A stretch of DNA of 64,000 nt from Agrococcus sediminis (GCF_007923295.1 NZ_VOIR01000016.1:154164-218163); one strand, 5' to 3'. Shown: positions 52,310-63,847, counted from the first letter of the stretch. The notes: a model not told the origin generated them from the letters alone. Numbers and translations: made by a program.

Positions 52310-52326
52310 CTCAACCTCTGGTTGAG
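52310..52326. promoter_or_regulatory. Palindrome upstream of the parA-like gene
   Basis: CTCAACC (52310-52316) and GGTTGAG (52320-52326) are perfect arms around TCT. The site lies three bases after the xerD stop and 58 bases before the parA-like start. It has the size and symmetry of a MerR-type operator but could also be a small terminator. Confidence 0.45.
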
Positions 52327-52328
52327 CC

Positions 52329-53234
52329 TCAGCGCGCGCGGGGGTGCGCCGTCGTGTACATGTCGCGCAGCGTGTCGGCGGTCACCTGCGTGTAGATCTG
52401 CGTCGTCGCGACGGATGCGTGGCCCAGCAGCTCCTGCACGACGCGCACGTCGGCGCCGCCCTCGAGCAGGTGCGTGGCGAACGAGTGGCGGAAGGTGTGC
52501 GGCGAGACGTGCTCGACGCCCGCCTCGTCGGCGACCCGCTGGATGATCTCCCACGCCGCCTGGCGCGAGAGGCGGCCGCCCCGCGCGCCGAGCAGCAGCG
52601 CCGGCGTGCCGCGCCCCTTCGCCGCGAGCGCCGCCCTCCCCCGCACGAGCCACGCATCCGTCGCCCGGCGCGCGTACGAGCCGACGGGCACGAGGCGCTG
52701 CTTCGCGCCCTTGCCCGTCACGCGCACGAGCTGCTGCTCGTCGGCCGTGGCCGCCAGGTCGTCGACGTCGAGCCCGACGACCTCCGAGATTCGGGCGCCC
52801 GTGGCGTAGAGCAGCTCGAGCAGCGCCCGGTCGCGCAGCCCCGCGGGGTCGTCGCCGCCCGCGGCCTCGAGCAGCCGCTGCATCTGCGCGACCGAGATCG
52901 CCTTCGGCAGCCGCTGCGGCAGCTTCGGCGGCCGCTGGTCCTTCGCGACGTCCTCGGCGGCCACCCGCTCGTCGACGAGCCACCGGTGCAGCGCCTTCAC
53001 GGCCGACAGGTGGCGCGCGACCGACGACGCGGCCAGCCCTCTGCCTGCGAGCGCGGCGCGGAAGGCCGCGACGTCGTCGCCCGCGATCGCCGACGCATCC
53101 GTCACGCCCCGCCCCTCGAGCACGGCGAGGTAGCCGCCGAGGTCGCGCCGGTACGCGGCGACGGTGTGCTGCGAGAGGCCGCGCTCGATCGCGAGCTGCC
53201 GCAGCAGCCGGTCGACCGCCTGCGCGGGCGTCAT
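52329..53234 (-). CDS. xerD: Tyrosine recombinase XerD
   Basis: The 301-residue recombinase resolves chromosome dimers at dif. Its core-binding domain starts at [20 protein letters not shown]. The catalytic residues are Arg in [15 protein letters not shown], Lys in [12 protein letters not shown], His-x-x-Arg in [14 protein letters not shown], His in [10 protein letters not shown], and Tyr in IYTQVTADT. It lies 10 bases after the NUDIX gene in the conserved order. Confidence 0.92.
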   Translation of the reverse strand: MTPAQAVDRLLRQLAIERGLSQHTVAAYRRDLGGYLAVLEGRGVTDASAIAGDDVAAFRAALAGRGLAASSVARHLSAVKALHRWLVDERVAAEDVAKDQRPPKLPQRLPKAISVAQMQRLLEAAGGDDPAGLRDRALLELLYATGARISEVVGLDVDDLAATADEQQLVRVTGKGAKQRLVPVGSYARRATDAWLVRGRAALAAKGRGTPALLLGARGGRLSRQAAWEIIQRVADEAGVEHVSPHTFRHSFATHLLEGGADVRVVQELLGHASVATTQIYTQVTADTLRDMYTTAHPRAR

Positions 53235-53244
53235 GGCCGACCGG

Positions 53245-53858
53245 TCACGGCCGGTGGGCCGGATGCCAGTCGAACGGCGCGTCGACGGGGTGCGGCGAGG
53301 CGCCGCGGGCGCGCATCGCCTCGAGGGCGAGCACCGCCGAGAGCAGCGTCGCGTTGTGGAGGCGCATCGCGAGCGCCGCGTCGACGACCTCGGCGAGCGG
53401 CACCCACCGGCGCTCCATCTCGGCCTCCTCGTGCGTGCGCTCGAACGCCTCCGGCAGCTCGCGCACGTCGGTCGCGAGGTAGACCCGGATGATCTCGGTC
53501 GAGCCGCCGCCCGTGGTCGAGACGTCGAGCAGCGTCCGCCAGGTGTCCGCGGCGAGGTCGGTCTCCTCGGCGAGCTCGCGCTGCGCCGCCGCGAGGGGAT
53601 CCTCCCCGTGCACGTCGAGCAGGCCCGCAGGCAGCTCCCACAGGGTGCCGCCGGCCGGGTGCCGGTACTGGTGCACGAGGCACACCTCGTCCCGGTCGTT
53701 CATCGCGACGACCGCCACGGCGCCGGGGTGCACGACCACCTCGCGGCGGATGCGCTCGCCGCCGAGCTCGAACTCCTGCCCCTCGACGTCCCACACCCGG
53801 CCCGCGAACAGCTGCTCGCGGGCGAGCACCGGCTGCTGGCCGAGCGCGTCGGCGAGCA

Positions 53859-53859
<1 letters not shown>
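53245..53859 (-). CDS. NUDIX hydrolase, ADP-ribose pyrophosphatase type
   Basis: The 204-residue enzyme carries the NUDIX box in [20 protein letters not shown] followed by ET (about 100-122), preceded by [17 protein letters not shown] as in ADP-ribose pyrophosphatases. It would hydrolyse ADP-ribose or related nucleoside diphosphate derivatives. ATG 53859 overlaps the pyrG stop by one base. Confidence 0.88.
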
Positions 53860-55553
<1,694 letters not shown>

Positions 55554-55564
55554 GGGCTTCGAGC

Positions 55565-57247
55565 CTAACCCACGACCCGCGCATCATCGAGCAACTCGCG
55601 GGCGTGCGCGAGCGCGGTCTCGGATGCGGTGCCGGAGAGCATGCGGGCGAGCTCGGCCAGGCGCTCCTCGCCCTCGACCGGCGACACCTGCGACGCGGTG
55701 ATGCGGCCGTCGGTGCCCTTCTCGACGCGCACGTGGCGCTCGGCGAACGCCGCGACCTGCGCGAGGTGGGTGACGACGATCACCTGGCAGTGCTCGGCGA
55801 GCCGGGCGAGCCGGCGCCCGATCTCGGTCGCCGCGGCGCCGCCGACGCCCGCGTCGACCTCGTCGAAGACCATGGTGGGCACGCTCTCGTCGGCGAGCGC
55901 CACCTCGAGCGCGAGCATGATGCGGCTGAGCTCGCCGCCCGACGCGCCCCGCTGCACGGGACGCGGCTCGGCGCCGGGGTGGGGCGCGAGCAGCATGGTG
56001 ACGCGGTCCCGGCCCCGCGGGCCGAGCGCATCCGTCGGCGCGACCTCGACCACGAGCCGGGCGTTCGGCATCGCGAGCGCAGCGAGCTCCTCGCCGACGG
56101 CGGCCTCGAGGTGCCGGGCCGCCTCCTGCCGCAGGGCGCTCAGCCGGTCGGCGAGCGCGGCGACCGCCTCGTGCCGCGCGCGCTCCTCGGCATCGAGCCG
56201 CTCGAGCTCGGCGTCGTCGCCGTCGAGCTCCGCGAGCCGGAGCGCGGCTGCCGGCGCCGCCTCGAGCGCCTCCTCGAGCGTGCGGCCCAGGCGCCGCTCG
56301 AGCGCGGTGAGCTGGGCGCGCCGCTCCTGCACCTCGTCGAGGCTGCGCTCGGGCCGCTCGAGGTCGTCGAGCGCCCGCACGACCGCCGAGGACGCCTCCT
56401 GCAGCAGCGCGTCGGCCTGCACGAGCAGGTCGAGCGCGCCGCCGAGCGCCGCGTCGTCGCCGGAGGCGCGCTCGACGAGCCGGCGCGCGCGGCCCGCGAG
56501 CGTCACCGCGTCGGGCTCGTCCTCGTCGTTCGAGAGCGCGCCGTGCGCCTCGGCGAGCTCGGCGCGCAGCGCCTCGGAGTGCTCGAGGCGGTGCGCGATC
56601 GCGGCGAGCTCGTCCTGCTCGCCCGGCTGCGGGTCGACGGCCTCGAGGTCCTCGAGCTCGGCCCGGATCGAGGCGGCCTCTGCGGCGCGCGCGTCGTGCT
56701 CGTCGCGGATGCGCGCGGCCGCGTCGCGCGCGGCCGTCCAGGCCTCGTGCTCCCCGACGTACTCGGCGAGCAGGGCCGCCAGGCGCTCCCCCGCGGCGCG
56801 GTCGAGCGCGGCGGCCTGCGCGTCGGGCGAGCGGAGCCGCTGCTGGTCGGCCTGCCCGTGCACGGCGACGAGGCGGTCGGCGAGCTCGCGCAGCAGCCCC
56901 GCGGGCACGGCGGCGCCGCCGGCCTGGGCGCGCGAGCGACCCTCCCGGGTGAGGGCGCGGCCGAGGATGAGCTCGCCGTCGTCGACGACCCCGCCGGCGT
57001 CCTCGACGAGGGCCACCGCATCCGCGTCGTCGACGATCCAGACGCCCTGCACCGCGGCACGATCCTCGCCGGAGCGGATGACGCCCACGTCGGCGCGCTC
57101 GCCGCGCAGCAGCGCGAGCGCCTGCACGAGCATCGTCTTGCCCGCGCCCGTCTCGCCCGTGATGGCGGTGAAGCCGGCGCCCACCGGCACGCGCGCCTCG
57201 TCGATCACGCCGAGCGAGCGGATCGTGAGCTCGTCGAGGCGCGTCAC
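55565..57247 (-). CDS. recN: DNA repair protein RecN
   Basis: The 560-residue SMC-like ATPase acts in double-strand break repair. It has Walker A in [19 protein letters not shown], a long coiled coil (about 150-400), the signature [19 protein letters not shown], and Walker [14 protein letters not shown]. It starts at GTG 57247, overlapping nadK by four bases. Confidence 0.93.
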   Translation of the reverse strand: MTRLDELTIRSLGVIDEARVPVGAGFTAITGETGAGKTMLVQALALLRGERADVGVIRSGEDRAAVQGVWIVDDADAVALVEDAGGVVDDGELILGRALTREGRSRAQAGGAAVPAGLLRELADRLVAVHGQADQQRLRSPDAQAAALDRAAGERLAALLAEYVGEHEAWTAARDAAARIRDEHDARAAEAASIRAELEDLEAVDPQPGEQDELAAIAHRLEHSEALRAELAEAHGALSNDEDEPDAVTLAGRARRLVERASGDDAALGGALDLLVQADALLQEASSAVVRALDDLERPERSLDEVQERRAQLTALERRLGRTLEEALEAAPAAALRLAELDGDDAELERLDAEERARHEAVAALADRLSALRQEAARHLEAAVGEELAALAMPNARLVVEVAPTDALGPRGRDRVTMLLAPHPGAEPRPVQRGASGGELSRIMLALEVALADESVPTMVFDEVDAGVGGAAATEIGRRLARLAEHCQVIVVTHLAQVAAFAERHVRVEKGTDGRITASQVSPVEGEERLAELARMLSGTASETALAHARELLDDARVVG

Positions 57248-58146
57248 GTGCGCGACCGCCGGAAGCCCTCCACCGGCAGGTGGAACTTCGCGACCAGCCG
57301 GTCGGCGAAGGGCGCGCGCGACAGGCGCGCGAGCCGCAGCGGCCGGTCGTCGCGCGTCGCCTCGACCCGCGAGCCCTGCGGCAGGTCGAAGGAGCGGCGG
57401 GAGTCGCACCACAGCACGGCGGGGCTCGTCGAGTCGTCGGCGATCGTCACGGCCATGGTGGAGGTCGGCGCGACGACGAGCGGGCGGGTGAAGAGCGCGT
57501 GCGCGCCGAGCGGCACGAGCAGCAGCACCGACGCGGTCGGCCACACGATGGGGCCGCCGGCCGAGAAGGAGTACGCGGTCGATCCGGTGGGCGTCGCGAG
57601 CAGGACGGCGTCGGTGCCGAACGACGAGATGGGGCGGCCGTCGATCTCGAGCATGGTCGTGATCATGCGGCCCGAGCCCGACTTCTCGATCGCCGCCTCG
57701 TTCACCGCCCACGTCTCGTGCACGAGCTCGTCGCCCTGGAAGACGCGCACGCAGAGGGTCAGCCGCTCCTCGACCTCGTAGCCGCGGCGCAGGGCGCGCT
57801 CCACGACCTCGGCGGTCTCGGCGACCTCCGCCTCGGCGAGGAAGCCGACGTGGCCGAGGTTGATGCCGAGCAGCGGCGCGCCGATCTCTCGCTGCAGCTC
57901 GGCCGCGCGCAGGATCGTGCCGTCGCCGCCGAGCGTCATGATGAGCTCGACGTCGGGCGCGTCGGAGGGCACGTACGGCTCGACGGCCTCGAGCCCGCTG
58001 CCGGCGGCGAGCAGCACCGCGCGGTCCTCGGCGAGCACGACGGGCGTCACCGACTCGGCGAGCAGCCGCGCGGCGATCGCGGCGGCCGTCGCGACCGCCT
58101 CCTCGCGCCCGGGGTGGAACGCGAGCAGGAACCTGCGTCCGCTCAT
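57244..58146 (-). CDS. nadK: NAD kinase
   Basis: The 300-residue enzyme makes NADP from NAD. It has IMTLGGDGTILRAAEL (GGDG motif), LLGINLGHVGFLAEAE, and LLATPTGSTAYSFSAGGPIV. It overlaps tlyA and recN by four bases each in the conserved tlyA-nadK-recN operon. Confidence 0.94.
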   Translation of the reverse strand: MSGRRFLLAFHPGREEAVATAAAIAARLLAESVTPVVLAEDRAVLLAAGSGLEAVEPYVPSDAPDVELIMTLGGDGTILRAAELQREIGAPLLGINLGHVGFLAEAEVAETAEVVERALRRGYEVEERLTLCVRVFQGDELVHETWAVNEAAIEKSGSGRMITTMLEIDGRPISSFGTDAVLLATPTGSTAYSFSAGGPIVWPTASVLLLVPLGAHALFTRPLVVAPTSTMAVTIADDSTSPAVLWCDSRRSFDLPQGSRVEATRDDRPLRLARLSRAPFADRLVAKFHLPVEGFRRSRT

Positions 58147-58985
58147 CGCGCCTCCTTCGCCAGTCTCGCCGACTCGTCCAGCCATTCTGTCGGATTCGTG
58201 CCGCGCTCGGCCGAGAGGTGGGCGAGGTACTCGAGGTTGCCGCGGCCGCCCGCGATCGGGCTGCCGATGAGGCCGGCGGTGCCGAGCCCCGCGTCCCACG
58301 CCGCCCACAGCACCTGCTCGATCGCCTGCGCGCGCAGGCCCGCGTCGGCGACGATGCCCTCGCGGACGCCCGTGCGGCCGACCTCGAACTGCGGCTTGAT
58401 GAGCACGATCCAGTCGGCGTCGGGTGCGGCGACGCCGACGAGCGGCGGGATCGCGAGCGCGAGCGAGATGAACGACAGGTCGGCGGTGATGATCGACGGC
58501 GCCGGCTGCAGCGACCCGGGCTCGAGGTCGCGCACGTTCCGCCCCTCGACGAGGGTGATCGGATGCGCGTCGACGTCGAGCTGGAACTGGCCGTGGCCGA
58601 CGTCGAGCGCCGTCACGTGCGCGGCGCCGCGCGCGAGCAGCACCTGCGTGAAGCCGCCGGTCGAGGCGCCGGCGTCGAGCGCCTCCCGGCCGGCGGGGTC
58701 GACGGCGAAGGCGTCGAGCGCCGCGAGCAGCTTGTGCGCGGCGCGCGACACCCACGCGTCGCCGCCGGCGACCGCGACCTCGGCACGTGCCGGCACCTTG
58801 AGGCTCGCCTTCAGCGCCGCGCGCCCGTCGACGGTGACGAGTCCCTCGGCGATGCGCTGCTGCGCCTGGGATCGGCTGCGGGCGAGCCCGCGCTCGACGA
58901 GCGCCTGGTCGAGCCGCACCGGCTCGCCTCCGATCGGCTCGCCCCCGACCGGCTCGGCGCCGCCCGCCCCGGCTGCGTCAGCCAC
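58143..58985 (-). CDS. tlyA: TlyA-family rRNA 2'-O-methyltransferase
   Basis: The 280-residue protein has an N-terminal S4 domain (RLDQALVERGLARSRSQAQQ) and a FtsJ-like methyltransferase domain with ALDAGASTGGFTQVLLARGA as SAM site and IVLIKPQFEVGR. TlyA methylates 16S and 23S rRNA and sets sensitivity to capreomycin. Before the S4 domain there is a Gly/Pro/Glu repeat (GGEPIGGEPV). It overlaps the small gene at 58978 by eight bases. Confidence 0.92.
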   Translation of the reverse strand: MADAAGAGGAEPVGGEPIGGEPVRLDQALVERGLARSRSQAQQRIAEGLVTVDGRAALKASLKVPARAEVAVAGGDAWVSRAAHKLLAALDAFAVDPAGREALDAGASTGGFTQVLLARGAAHVTALDVGHGQFQLDVDAHPITLVEGRNVRDLEPGSLQPAPSIITADLSFISLALAIPPLVGVAAPDADWIVLIKPQFEVGRTGVREGIVADAGLRAQAIEQVLWAAWDAGLGTAGLIGSPIAGGRGNLEYLAHLSAERGTNPTEWLDESARLAKEAR

Positions 58986-59118
58986 GCACCGCCCCGAGCT
59001 CCGCCTGCAGCCGGTCGTGGATGCGCGCGAGCTGCTCGGCCCGCGCCTCGAGCGGCTGCTGCTCGAGGAGCTCCAGCTCGTCGACGAGGCCGTCGGCGTG
59101 CTCCTGGGGGTCGGTCAT
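58978..59118 (-). CDS. Small conserved protein (46 residues)
   Basis: A 46-residue acidic helical protein, TDPQEHADGLVDELELLEQQ then EARAEQLARIHDRLQAELGA, probably one long amphipathic helix or coiled coil. It overlaps the epimerase and tlyA genes at both ends, in the same frame order as other genes of the operon, which supports it being real. Similar small proteins sit before tlyA in relatives. Function unknown. Confidence 0.65.
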   Translation of the reverse strand: MTDPQEHADGLVDELELLEQQPLEARAEQLARIHDRLQAELGAVRG

Positions 59119-60110
59119 GCCCTCGAGGCTAGCGAATCGATCGCGGCGAGCTCGTCGGCGCGCGAGAGCCTGTTGGCGCTCGCGCGGTCGAGCCCGCGGG
59201 CGCGCTCGTCGGCGAGCACCGCCTCGAGCGTCGCGCGCAGCGGCCGGTGCGCACCGCCGCCCGCGCGGTAGCGCGCGCTCGAGCGCTGCGCGTGGGAGGC
59301 GAGCGCGGCGGGGAGCACGAGCGGCAGCGCGCGCGGACCCATCCACACGCCGACGCCTGCCGCCTCGAGCTCCTCGTCGGTCGCCGCGACGAGCTCGCCC
59401 GTGTGCCCGGCGACCTCCCCGGCGAGCGCGATGAGCGCGTGCAGCGTGCCGTCGGGCCCGACCGCGTTCACGACGTCCTGCCGGAGGGGCGCCCGCTCGA
59501 CGAGGAAGTCGACCAGGTCGCGCACGTCGATCGTCTGCGTCGGCTGCTCGCGCGCCGGCACGAGCACGGGACCGTCGCCGGCGAGCGCGAGCCGCGCGAC
59601 CCAGTGGCCGAAGCGGTCGCTCTCGTCGCCCGGCCCGCCGATGAGGCCCGGTCGCACGACCGCGAGGCGCTCACCGAGCCGCTCCCTGGCGACGCGCTCG
59701 ATCCACGCCTTCGCGCCGCCGTACTCCTCGCCCGTCGGGTCCTCCGGCACGAGCTCGTCGTCCTCGTCGGCACCGACCGGCGCGCCCTCGAGCCGCTGCG
59801 CGGACACCGACGAGACGAACGTCCAGTGCCGCGTCCGGTCGGCGAGGGCGTCGAGCGCGCCTGACGCGTGCGCGGGCAGCCTCGTCACGTCGACCACCTC
59901 GTCCCACTCGCCCTCGAGCGCCGCGTAGGCGTCGTCGCGGTCGCGGTCGCCGGCCACGAGCCGCGCGCCCGGAGCGACCGCGCCCGAGGCGCCGCGCGCC
60001 AGGCACGTCACCTCCGCGCCGCGCGCGAGGTGCGCCTCGGCGACGGCGCGTCCGAGCCAGCGGGTGCCGCCGAGCACGAGCACGCGCCGGGGCGATGCAG
60101 CGTCGTCCAT
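59115..60110 (-). CDS. NAD-dependent epimerase/reductase-family protein
   Basis: The 331-residue protein has the short-chain Rossmann start RVLVLGGTRWLGRAVAEAHL, the catalytic pattern with Ser in WTFVSSVSAQ and Tyr-x-x-x-Lys in EEYGGAKAW, and RPGLIGGPGDESDRFGHWV. The substrate is not evident; similar proteins are annotated as sugar-nucleotide or isoflavone-type reductases. It is divergent from the phosphotransferase gene, with 22 bases between the starts, and overlaps the small gene at 59118. Confidence 0.82.
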   Translation of the reverse strand: MDDAASPRRVLVLGGTRWLGRAVAEAHLARGAEVTCLARGASGAVAPGARLVAGDRDRDDAYAALEGEWDEVVDVTRLPAHASGALDALADRTRHWTFVSSVSAQRLEGAPVGADEDDELVPEDPTGEEYGGAKAWIERVARERLGERLAVVRPGLIGGPGDESDRFGHWVARLALAGDGPVLVPAREQPTQTIDVRDLVDFLVERAPLRQDVVNAVGPDGTLHALIALAGEVAGHTGELVAATDEELEAAGVGVWMGPRALPLVLPAALASHAQRSSARYRAGGGAHRPLRATLEAVLADERARGLDRASANRLSRADELAAIDSLASRA

Positions 60111-60132
60111 GCCTGCACGCTAGCGTCGATCG

Positions 60133-60849
60133 GTGCGCAGCGGACCCTCCCTCGACCTCGCCGGCCCTCCCCCGGCAGGCACGCCCGTGCCGCCGCCCAT
60201 CGCGCGCCGCGCGGGCCACGATCCCGTCGAGCTCGTATGGCGCAACGAGCTCGGCGGCGTGACGGCCCGCATCGACCGCGCCGGCGGCGCGGTCTACGCG
60301 AAGTGGAGCCCTGCCGGCACCGAGTCGCTCGCGGCCGAGGAGCAGCGGATGCGCTGGCTCGCGACGGCGTCGTCGGTGCCGGTCCCGCGCGTGCTGGGCC
60401 TGCACCGCGACGCCGGCGGCGAGCTGCTCGAGACCGCCGCCATCGCGGCCTCCTCGATCGTGTCCGCGGCGGGCCTGCGCGACCCCGAGGCGGCGGCCGC
60501 CGCCCTCGGCGAGGGGCTGCGGCGCCTGCACGCGACCGACGCGCGCACGTGCCCGTTCCCCGCTCCCGACTGGACCGCATCCGCGCCCGTCGACGACCCC
60601 GTGGTCTGCCACGGCGATCCGTGCGCGCCCAACACGCTCATCGCCGACGGCCGGTTCGCGGGGCTCGTCGACCTCGGCCGGGTCGGCGTGGGCGACCGCT
60701 GGTCGGATCTGGCGATCGCTTCGTGGTCGCTGGCGTGGAACGGACTCGGCGACGCGGAGCCGGCGTTCTGGGCCGCCTACGGGGCGGCGCCGGACCCCGA
60801 GCGGATCCGTCGCTGGCGCGCGCTGTGGGAGCCGCCCGAGCTCGACTAG
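60133..60849 (+). CDS. APH-family phosphotransferase
   Basis: The 238-residue protein has the kinase-like phosphotransferase motif VCHGDPCAPNTLI (catalytic Asp) and GLVDLGRVGVGDRWSDLAIA (metal-binding Asp), as in aminoglycoside 3'-phosphotransferases. The N-loop is short. It may phosphorylate an aminoglycoside or an endogenous sugar; resistance cannot be inferred from sequence alone. It starts at GTG 60133. Its stop overlaps the convergent HAD gene's stop in a shared CTAG. Confidence 0.82.
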   Translation: MRSGPSLDLAGPPPAGTPVPPPIARRAGHDPVELVWRNELGGVTARIDRAGGAVYAKWSPAGTESLAAEEQRMRWLATASSVPVPRVLGLHRDAGGELLETAAIAASSIVSAAGLRDPEAAAAALGEGLRRLHATDARTCPFPAPDWTASAPVDDPVVCHGDPCAPNTLIADGRFAGLVDLGRVGVGDRWSDLAIASWSLAWNGLGDAEPAFWAAYGAAPDPERIRRWRALWEPPELD

Positions 60850-61880
60850 AGCGCGAGCAGCTCGTCGGCGATCCGGAGGCCCAGCACGGGGCGGTCGGCC
60901 GTCCACACCGCCGCGCACGCGGCGCGGATCGTGTCGACGTCGCGCTCCCCCGCACGCACGAGCGCGATGTCGATGCCCGAGCGGCGCACCGCCGCCTGGC
61001 CGACCTCGAAGTAGCGGTCGCCGGTCGAGGTCTCGAGCGTCTCGCGCACCGGCGCGATCGGCTCGGCGAGGCCGCGCAGATCCTCGAGCACGTGATCGGG
61101 TCGCATCGAGGCGTCGGCGCCGATCAGGCTCGCGCCGCGGTCGATGCCGGTCAGCACGAGCGCCGACGCGATGCCGGCGCGGCGGGCGCCGAGGATGTCG
61201 GTGTCGAGCCGGTCGCCGACCATGAGCGGCGCGCGCGCGCCGAAGCGCTCCGCGGCGACGTCGAACATCGGGGTCTCGGGCTTGCCTGCGAACTCGGCCA
61301 GGCGGCCGACCGCCGTGTGCACGGCCGAGACGAGCGTGCCGTTGCCGGGCGCGATGCCGCCGGCGACCGGGATCGTCCAGTCGCCGTTCGTCGCGATCCA
61401 GGGGATGCCGCCCTGCTCGAGCGGGCGGCGCAGCGCGAACGACGCCTCGGCGAGGTCCTTCCAGCCGACCGACGGATGGAAGCCCTGCACGACGGCCTTC
61501 GGCTGCTCGGCGGCGGTGCGCACCACGCGCCAGCCGCGCGCCTCGAGCTCGACCACGATGCCGGCGCCGCCGACCACGAGCACGGGGTCGCCCGGCTGCA
61601 GGTGCTTCGCGAGCAGCAGCATGGCCGCCTGCGGGCTCGTGACCACGTCGGACGCGCGCACGTCGAGGCCGAAGGACGCCAGGTGCTCGGCGACCTCCGC
61701 GTCGGTGCGCGAGGCGTTGTTGGTCAGGTAGGCCGTCGGGAGCCCGGCGGCACGGATGCTGTCGACCGCGTGCGGGATCGCATCCGGCCCCTTGTAGACG
61801 ACCCCGTCGAGGTCGAGGTACAGGCAGTCGACGCCGTCGAGCGGCGTCGGCTGCGCCGCCGCCTTGCGGAACAGCGCCAT
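60846..61880 (-). CDS. HAD-IIA family phosphatase (NagD-like)
   Basis: The 344-residue protein has motif I CLYLDLDGVVYKGP, motif II TAYLTNNASRTDAEV, and motif IV LMVGDRLDTDILGARRAGI, of the NagD/p-nitrophenyl phosphatase group. It likely dephosphorylates a nucleotide or a small phosphorylated metabolite such as glycolytic side-products. It follows the Arg/Asp-repeat gene with a one-base overlap. The extra C-terminal helix region (about 265-344) is beyond the usual NagD length. Confidence 0.88.
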   Translation of the reverse strand: MALFRKAAAQPTPLDGVDCLYLDLDGVVYKGPDAIPHAVDSIRAAGLPTAYLTNNASRTDAEVAEHLASFGLDVRASDVVTSPQAAMLLLAKHLQPGDPVLVVGGAGIVVELEARGWRVVRTAAEQPKAVVQGFHPSVGWKDLAEASFALRRPLEQGGIPWIATNGDWTIPVAGGIAPGNGTLVSAVHTAVGRLAEFAGKPETPMFDVAAERFGARAPLMVGDRLDTDILGARRAGIASALVLTGIDRGASLIGADASMRPDHVLEDLRGLAEPIAPVRETLETSTGDRYFEVGQAAVRRSGIDIALVRAGERDVDTIRAACAAVWTADRPVLGLRIADELLAL

Positions 61881-63847
61881 CAGCGGGCGTCTCCGCCGCG
61901 CTCCGGCTCCTGGTCCTGGTCCTCGTCCTCGTCCTCGATGAGGTCGTCGCCGAAGAGCGCGTCGGCGAAGAGCGCGTCGCCGTGCGGCGCCGGCTCCTCC
62001 GAGGCGGGCTCCGCCTCGTCGACGGCCGCCGCGGCAGCGGCCGGCTGCACCGGCGCTGCTGGCGGCTCGACCTGCTCAGGGTCTGCGGGAGCCTCGACGT
62101 CGGGGACATCCTCGACGTGCTCGTCCGCTGCCTCGTCGGTTCCCTCTGCCGCCTTCGCGTCGTCGTCGCCCGCTTGCGCGGCATCGTCGACGTCCGACTC
62201 GAGCGGCACGCCGCTCTCCTCGGCCGTGGCCTCGCCGTCGTCCTCGATGCGCTCGGTCGTGATCGCGATGGACTCGAGCTCGCCCGGCGCGAGCGCCGCC
62301 TCGAGGGCGTCGATGGCGCGGTCGGCGAGGGCGAACCACTCGGCCGCCTCGTCGTCGCGACCGAGCTCCTCGAGCACGCCCGCGTAGCTGGCGAAGAGCG
62401 CCGGGCTGTACTCGAACGCCTTGTCTCGGCGCAGCTCGGGGATGCGCAGCTCCTCGAGCGCCGCCTCCGGCTGCCCGAGGTCCAGGCGCGCGCCGGACTT
62501 CACGATCGCGAGCTCGACCCGGACGGGCGTCTCGAGCGTCGCCGCGTCGACCGAACGTGCCAGCTCGAGCGCCTTCTCGGGACGTCCGAGCCCGCGCTCG
62601 CAGTCGGCCATGAGCGGCAGCTGGTCGTCGCGCCCGGTGATGCGGCGGTAGGTGCGCAGCTCGCGCAGCGCGAGCGCGAAGTCGCCGAGCTGGTAGGCGG
62701 TGATCGCGAGCGTCTCGCGCACCACGCCGATCCTGCCGGCGCGACGAGCCGCGGTGAGCGCGTGCTCGTGCGCGAGCTCCGGGTTCTCGTCGATCAGGCG
62801 CGACGCCATCGCCATGTGCTTGGCGACGAACTCGGCGTTGTCCTTCGTGAGGGTCTTCAGCTGCGCGCGCGCGCCGATGTCGAGGTCCTCGGCCACCAGA
62901 TCGTCCGGCAGCGGCGGCGGCACGACCTCGTCCTCGCGGACCTGCTTGAAGCTCTCGCCGGAGCCGTCGCCGCGGCGCTCGTAGTCGCGCCCGGGGCAGG
63001 CGGCATCGCGCTCGGGCCCCTGGTTCCTCGTGCGCTGGTCGTCGCGACGACGCTGGTCGCCGCGCCCGAAGCTGCGGTCGCCGTCGCCCTGCGGACGGCG
63101 ATCGCGATCACCGTTGAACCGGCGCTCGCCGTCGCGCGCGGGGCGGCGGTCACCATCCCGGGGCGGGCGACGGTCCCCGTCGCGCTGGGGGCGCGAGTCG
63201 CGGTCGCCGAAGCGACGCTCGCCATCGCGCTGCGGGCGACGGTCGCCGTCACGCTGCGGCCGGCGGTCGCCGTCACGCTGCGGGCGACGGTCGCCGTCAC
63301 GCGGCGGCCGGCGGTCGCCATCGCGCTGGGGACGCGAGTCGCGGTCGCCGAAACGACGGTCGCCGTCGCGCTGCGGCCGACGGTCGCCATCGCGCGGCGG
63401 CCGACGGTCGCCATCGCGCTGGGGACGCGAGTCGCGGTCGCCGAAACGACGATCACCGTCTCGCTGCGGTCGACGCTCGCCATCGCGCTGCGGACGCGGG
63501 TCGCGGTCGCCGAAGCGACGATCACCGTCACGCTGCGGTCGACGCTCGCCATCGCGCTGCGGGCGGCGGTCGCCATCGCGCTGCGGACGCGAGTCTCGGT
63601 CCCCGAAGCGACGGTCTCCGTCACGCTGCGGGCGGCGGTCCCCGTCGCGCTGGGGCCGGCGATCAGCATCGCCCTGCGGGCGACGGTCGCCATCCGGGTG
63701 GTAGCCGCGGTCGCCGGGGCGGAGCCTCCGCTCGGCATCGCGCTGCGGCGGGCGACGGTCGCCGTCGCGCTGCGGACGGCGGTCGCCATCGCGGTGCGGT
63801 CGGCGGTCGTCCTGACGGCCGGAGCCGCGATCTGCGTGGTCGTTCAC
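61880..63847 (-). CDS. Arg/Asp-repeat protein with helical TPR-like domain
   Basis: The 655-residue protein begins with about 300 residues of near-perfect 8-residue repeats of the form GDRRPQRD, with variants RRFGDRDS. These are encoded by 24-base units between about 63050 and 63830. A helical TPR-like region (about 330-540) follows: KHMAMASRLIDENPELAHEH, AYQLGDFALALRELRTYRR and LGRPEKALELARSVDA. The end is an acidic Ala/Glu/Asp tail. The basic repeat could bind RNA or acidic partners. GTG 63847 (VNDHADRG) is chosen; a longer frame would run into the rRNA terminator. I do not know the function. Confidence 0.75.
   Translation of the reverse strand: MNDHADRGSGRQDDRRPHRDGDRRPQRDGDRRPPQRDAERRLRPGDRGYHPDGDRRPQGDADRRPQRDGDRRPQRDGDRRFGDRDSRPQRDGDRRPQRDGERRPQRDGDRRFGDRDPRPQRDGERRPQRDGDRRFGDRDSRPQRDGDRRPPRDGDRRPQRDGDRRFGDRDSRPQRDGDRRPPRDGDRRPQRDGDRRPQRDGDRRPQRDGERRFGDRDSRPQRDGDRRPPRDGDRRPARDGERRFNGDRDRRPQGDGDRSFGRGDQRRRDDQRTRNQGPERDAACPGRDYERRGDGSGESFKQVREDEVVPPPLPDDLVAEDLDIGARAQLKTLTKDNAEFVAKHMAMASRLIDENPELAHEHALTAARRAGRIGVVRETLAITAYQLGDFALALRELRTYRRITGRDDQLPLMADCERGLGRPEKALELARSVDAATLETPVRVELAIVKSGARLDLGQPEAALEELRIPELRRDKAFEYSPALFASYAGVLEELGRDDEAAEWFALADRAIDALEAALAPGELESIAITTERIEDDGEATAEESGVPLESDVDDAAQAGDDDAKAAEGTDEAADEHVEDVPDVEAPADPEQVEPPAAPVQPAAAAAAVDEAEPASEEPAPHGDALFADALFGDDLIEDEDEDQDQEPERGGDAR
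63050..63830 (-). repeat. 24-base tandem coding repeats
   Basis: Units of 24 bases such as CGACGGTCGCCATCGCGCTG occur in more than twenty degenerate copies inside the Arg/Asp-repeat gene. Copies group into higher-order blocks ending in GGGGACGCGAGTCGCGGT-like segments. Confidence 0.85.

Noticed and set aside
63030..63704. Plus-strand frame of SPSRCGRR repeats
   Set aside because: It is the antisense translation of the Arg/Asp repeats. The minus-strand frame continues into a structured domain and is the real one.
63050..63830. Possible CRISPR array because of regular short repeats
   Set aside because: The repeats are contiguous, coding and lack unique spacers; no cas genes are nearby.
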